From Chitinophagaceae bacterium (GTDB lineage Bacteria; Bacteroidota; Bacteroidia; Chitinophagales; Chitinophagaceae), in the NCBI GenBank assembly GCA_003132765.1, contig PKYU01000143.1, positions 2,280 through 10,487 of the forward strand: a stretch of DNA of 8,208 nucleotides. Reading direction: 5' to 3'. The position numbers and the translations under genes were made by a program. The stretch's first letter is position 1, and each line of letters opens with the position of its first letter. This document shows positions 6,983 to 8,208 of the stretch, one piece after another. The notes below the pieces were generated by a model that saw only the letters and a program-made list of their open reading frames with translations, was not told the origin of the DNA and ran no database searches.

Positions 6983-8031
6983 AAAATATTGATAGAAAAA
7001 AGTTCATTACCTCACTGACGGTTGCTGGTGTCGGGATAGGTATACTTGACAGTTTTTCCCTATTCGGAGCTGGATTACCAGAGAAAATCACCAGAATAGG
7101 TATCATAGGTCTCGACACTTCACAGGTTACAATGATTATAAGCCACATTAATAACATAAAGGGAGAAGGATTTGATGTGGTTCAACCAGTATGGGGTGAT
7201 GATTTAGAGGGCTTTAGAGTAGTTGCGGCCTACCCATACGGTAGTCGCAATATTGAATCCAGTGTTAAACAGATTCCCACATATGTTAAGAAGATGGAGG
7301 AAATTGGAGTGGAAATTGTTGATTCAATTGATACTCTTTTGAGCAAGGTGGATGCCGTTATGTTAATGACCTTTGATGGGCACCCGCGCCTGGAACAATC
7401 TCTGCAGGTAATGGAAGCCGGCAAGCCAATGTTTGTCAATAAACCCTTTGCCGCCAGTTTAAAAGATGTAATTGCAATTATGGAAAATTCAAAACGGTAT
7501 AATGCCCCAATCTTTTCCTCTTCACCAACTCGTTATTTAAAAGGAGCCCAGGCTGCCAGTAAAGGAGCAATAGGTGATATCTTTGGTGCCGATACCTATA
7601 GCGGGGCTCCTTTGGAGCCAACTCACCCTGATTTTTATTGGTATGGTATACATGGAATAGAAATTCTATTTACGATAATGGGGACAGGGTGTCATACAGT
7701 CCGTCGTACAAACACTACCAATACAGATATAGTGATTGGAACGTGGGAAAATGATCGCTTGGGTACATATAGGGGTATTCGGAAAGGAAAAGCAACCCAT
7801 AGTGGAATTGCTTTTGGAACCACGGATATACTCCCCGCAGGCGACTTTAACGATGTAGGACACAGGCCACTAGTAGTTGAAATGCTTAAATTTTTTCGAA
7901 CCGGTATATCGCCCGTAAGTATGGAGGAGACTCTAGAGATATATACTTTTATGGAGGCTGCCGACGAAAGCAAACGTTTAGGTGGCGCACCTGTTACCCT
8001 TGAGTCTGTATTACACAAAGCCTCGCAATAA
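6979..8031 (+). CDS. Gfo/Idh/MocA-family NAD(P)-dependent oxidoreductase with Tat-like signal
   Basis: This 350-residue protein has a Gfo/Idh/MocA layout: N-terminal Rossmann fold, then an alpha/beta substrate domain. Such enzymes oxidise, reduce or epimerise sugars, inositols and related polyols with bound NAD(P). The nucleotide-binding segment is RIGIIGLDTSQV (39-50), replacing the usual GxGxxG. A later Rossmann strand is VDAVMLMTFDGHPRLEQ (124-140). The family EKP motif appears as FVNKP (152-156, Lys155). The conserved His is in GIHGIEILFTIMG (His225, with Glu228 in the usual HxxD place). I place it in a divergent Bacteroidota/Planctomycete-like subfamily with GLDTSH-type loops. Residues 4-30 (IDRKKFITSLTVAGVGIGI and onwards) resemble a Tat signal with Arg-Lys in place of Arg-Arg. 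Periplasmic export would parallel Zymomonas glucose-fructose oxidoreductase. ATG 6979 is the first start after an in-frame stop at 6961-6963. It sits 112 bases after the PLP enzyme, probably in the same operon. The substrate is unknown. Confidence 0.88.
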   Translation: MKNIDRKKFITSLTVAGVGIGILDSFSLFGAGLPEKITRIGIIGLDTSQVTMIISHINNIKGEGFDVVQPVWGDDLEGFRVVAAYPYGSRNIESSVKQIPTYVKKMEEIGVEIVDSIDTLLSKVDAVMLMTFDGHPRLEQSLQVMEAGKPMFVNKPFAASLKDVIAIMENSKRYNAPIFSSSPTRYLKGAQAASKGAIGDIFGADTYSGAPLEPTHPDFYWYGIHGIEILFTIMGTGCHTVRRTNTTNTDIVIGTWENDRLGTYRGIRKGKATHSGIAFGTTDILPAGDFNDVGHRPLVVEMLKFFRTGISPVSMEETLEIYTFMEAADESKRLGGAPVTLESVLHKASQ

Positions 8032-8040
8032 ATCCTTTAT

Positions 8041-8069
8041 TTGATTATTTGCTGGTTAAAATAAATCAA
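8041..8069 (+). terminator. Weak AT-rich hairpin after the oxidoreductase gene
   Basis: ttgattattt (8041-8050) can pair with aaataaatcaa (8059-8069), giving ten pairs with one bulged A and an 8-base loop. Only one pair is G-C, and the downstream tract (tttctc) is a poor T run. It lies 9 bases after the stop codon, a plausible terminator position, but the stem is too weak to be trusted. Confidence 0.2.
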
Positions 8070-8148
8070 TTTCTCAAAAATATATATACCGAGGCATTGA
8101 TTGATCTTTTATGATTTTCCTATTTATTAATTTAATTAAATTATCGGA

Positions 8149-8208
8149 ATGAAAAATAGAATTTTGTTCTCCTGTTTAGTTATTCTGTGCAACCTCCATG
8201 GACTTTGT
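8149..8208 (+). CDS. Start of a further gene encoding a signal-peptide-bearing protein, 3'-partial
   Basis: An ATG at 8149 opens a frame that stays open to the right edge (20 codons). The N-terminus is MKNR followed by a hydrophobic stretch (ILFSCLVILCNLHGLC), the shape of a Sec or lipoprotein signal peptide. There is no Shine-Dalgarno sequence; the leader is AT-rich (taattaaattatcgga), as for the other genes. It lies 117 bases after the oxidoreductase stop on the same strand, so it may be another exported member of the locus. The mature protein is outside the window and no family can be named. Confidence 0.62.
   Translation, partial: MKNRILFSCLVILCNLHGLC

Noticed and set aside
7692..8018. 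Antisense open frame of 108 codons opposite the oxidoreductase
   Set aside because: It lies wholly within a gene with recognisable family motifs on the other strand, has no domain resemblance, and has no leader or partner; it is a coding shadow.

Overview
The window is AT-rich DNA from a member of the Bacteroidota. The evidence is a SusC/SusD-type outer-membrane uptake pair, the absence of Shine-Dalgarno sequences (start codons follow A/T-rich leaders), and a SusD lipoprotein signal. A soil or plant-associated Sphingobacteriia/Chitinophagia-like lineage is plausible, but the sequence alone does not settle it. All genes lie on the + strand.

Layout: (1) 1-3393, a SusC/RagA-type TonB-dependent transporter. 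Its 5' end is outside the window, and what remains begins inside an STN domain. It is cut by an in-frame TAA at 2494-2496; the same frame then continues as clear SusC sequence to 3393. (2) 3416-5173, an intact SusD/RagB-type surface lipoprotein of 585 residues. (3) 5200-5443, the decayed C-terminal tail of a second, different SusD, with an apparent frameshift. (4) 5586-6866, a PLP-dependent class V aminotransferase-fold enzyme with a Tat-like N-terminal signal. (5) 6979-8031, a Gfo/Idh/MocA-family oxidoreductase, also with a Tat-like signal; its start region is duplicated as a perfect 19-bp tandem repeat. (6) 8149-8208, the first 20 codons of a further gene with a signal peptide, running off the right edge.

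Taken together, this looks like a substrate-acquisition operon. SusC/SusD would bring a ligand across the outer membrane, and two apparently exported cofactor enzymes (PLP-dependent and NAD(P)-dependent) would act on it in the periplasm. No glycoside hydrolase, lyase or sulfatase is visible, so the ligand need not be a simple polysaccharide; an amino-sugar, amino-acid conjugate or sugar derivative is possible but unproven. The STN domain on SusC predicts control by a FecR-type anti-sigma factor and ECF sigma factor, probably to the left of the window.

Two lesions fall in the uptake part (a nonsense codon in susC and a degenerate second susD tail), while both enzyme genes are open and keep most of their family signatures. 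The locus may be early in decay or may have been remodelled by recombination. I saw no tRNA, rRNA, CRISPR array, transposase or clear sigma-ABfr-type promoter (TAnnTTTG) in the intergenic gaps.
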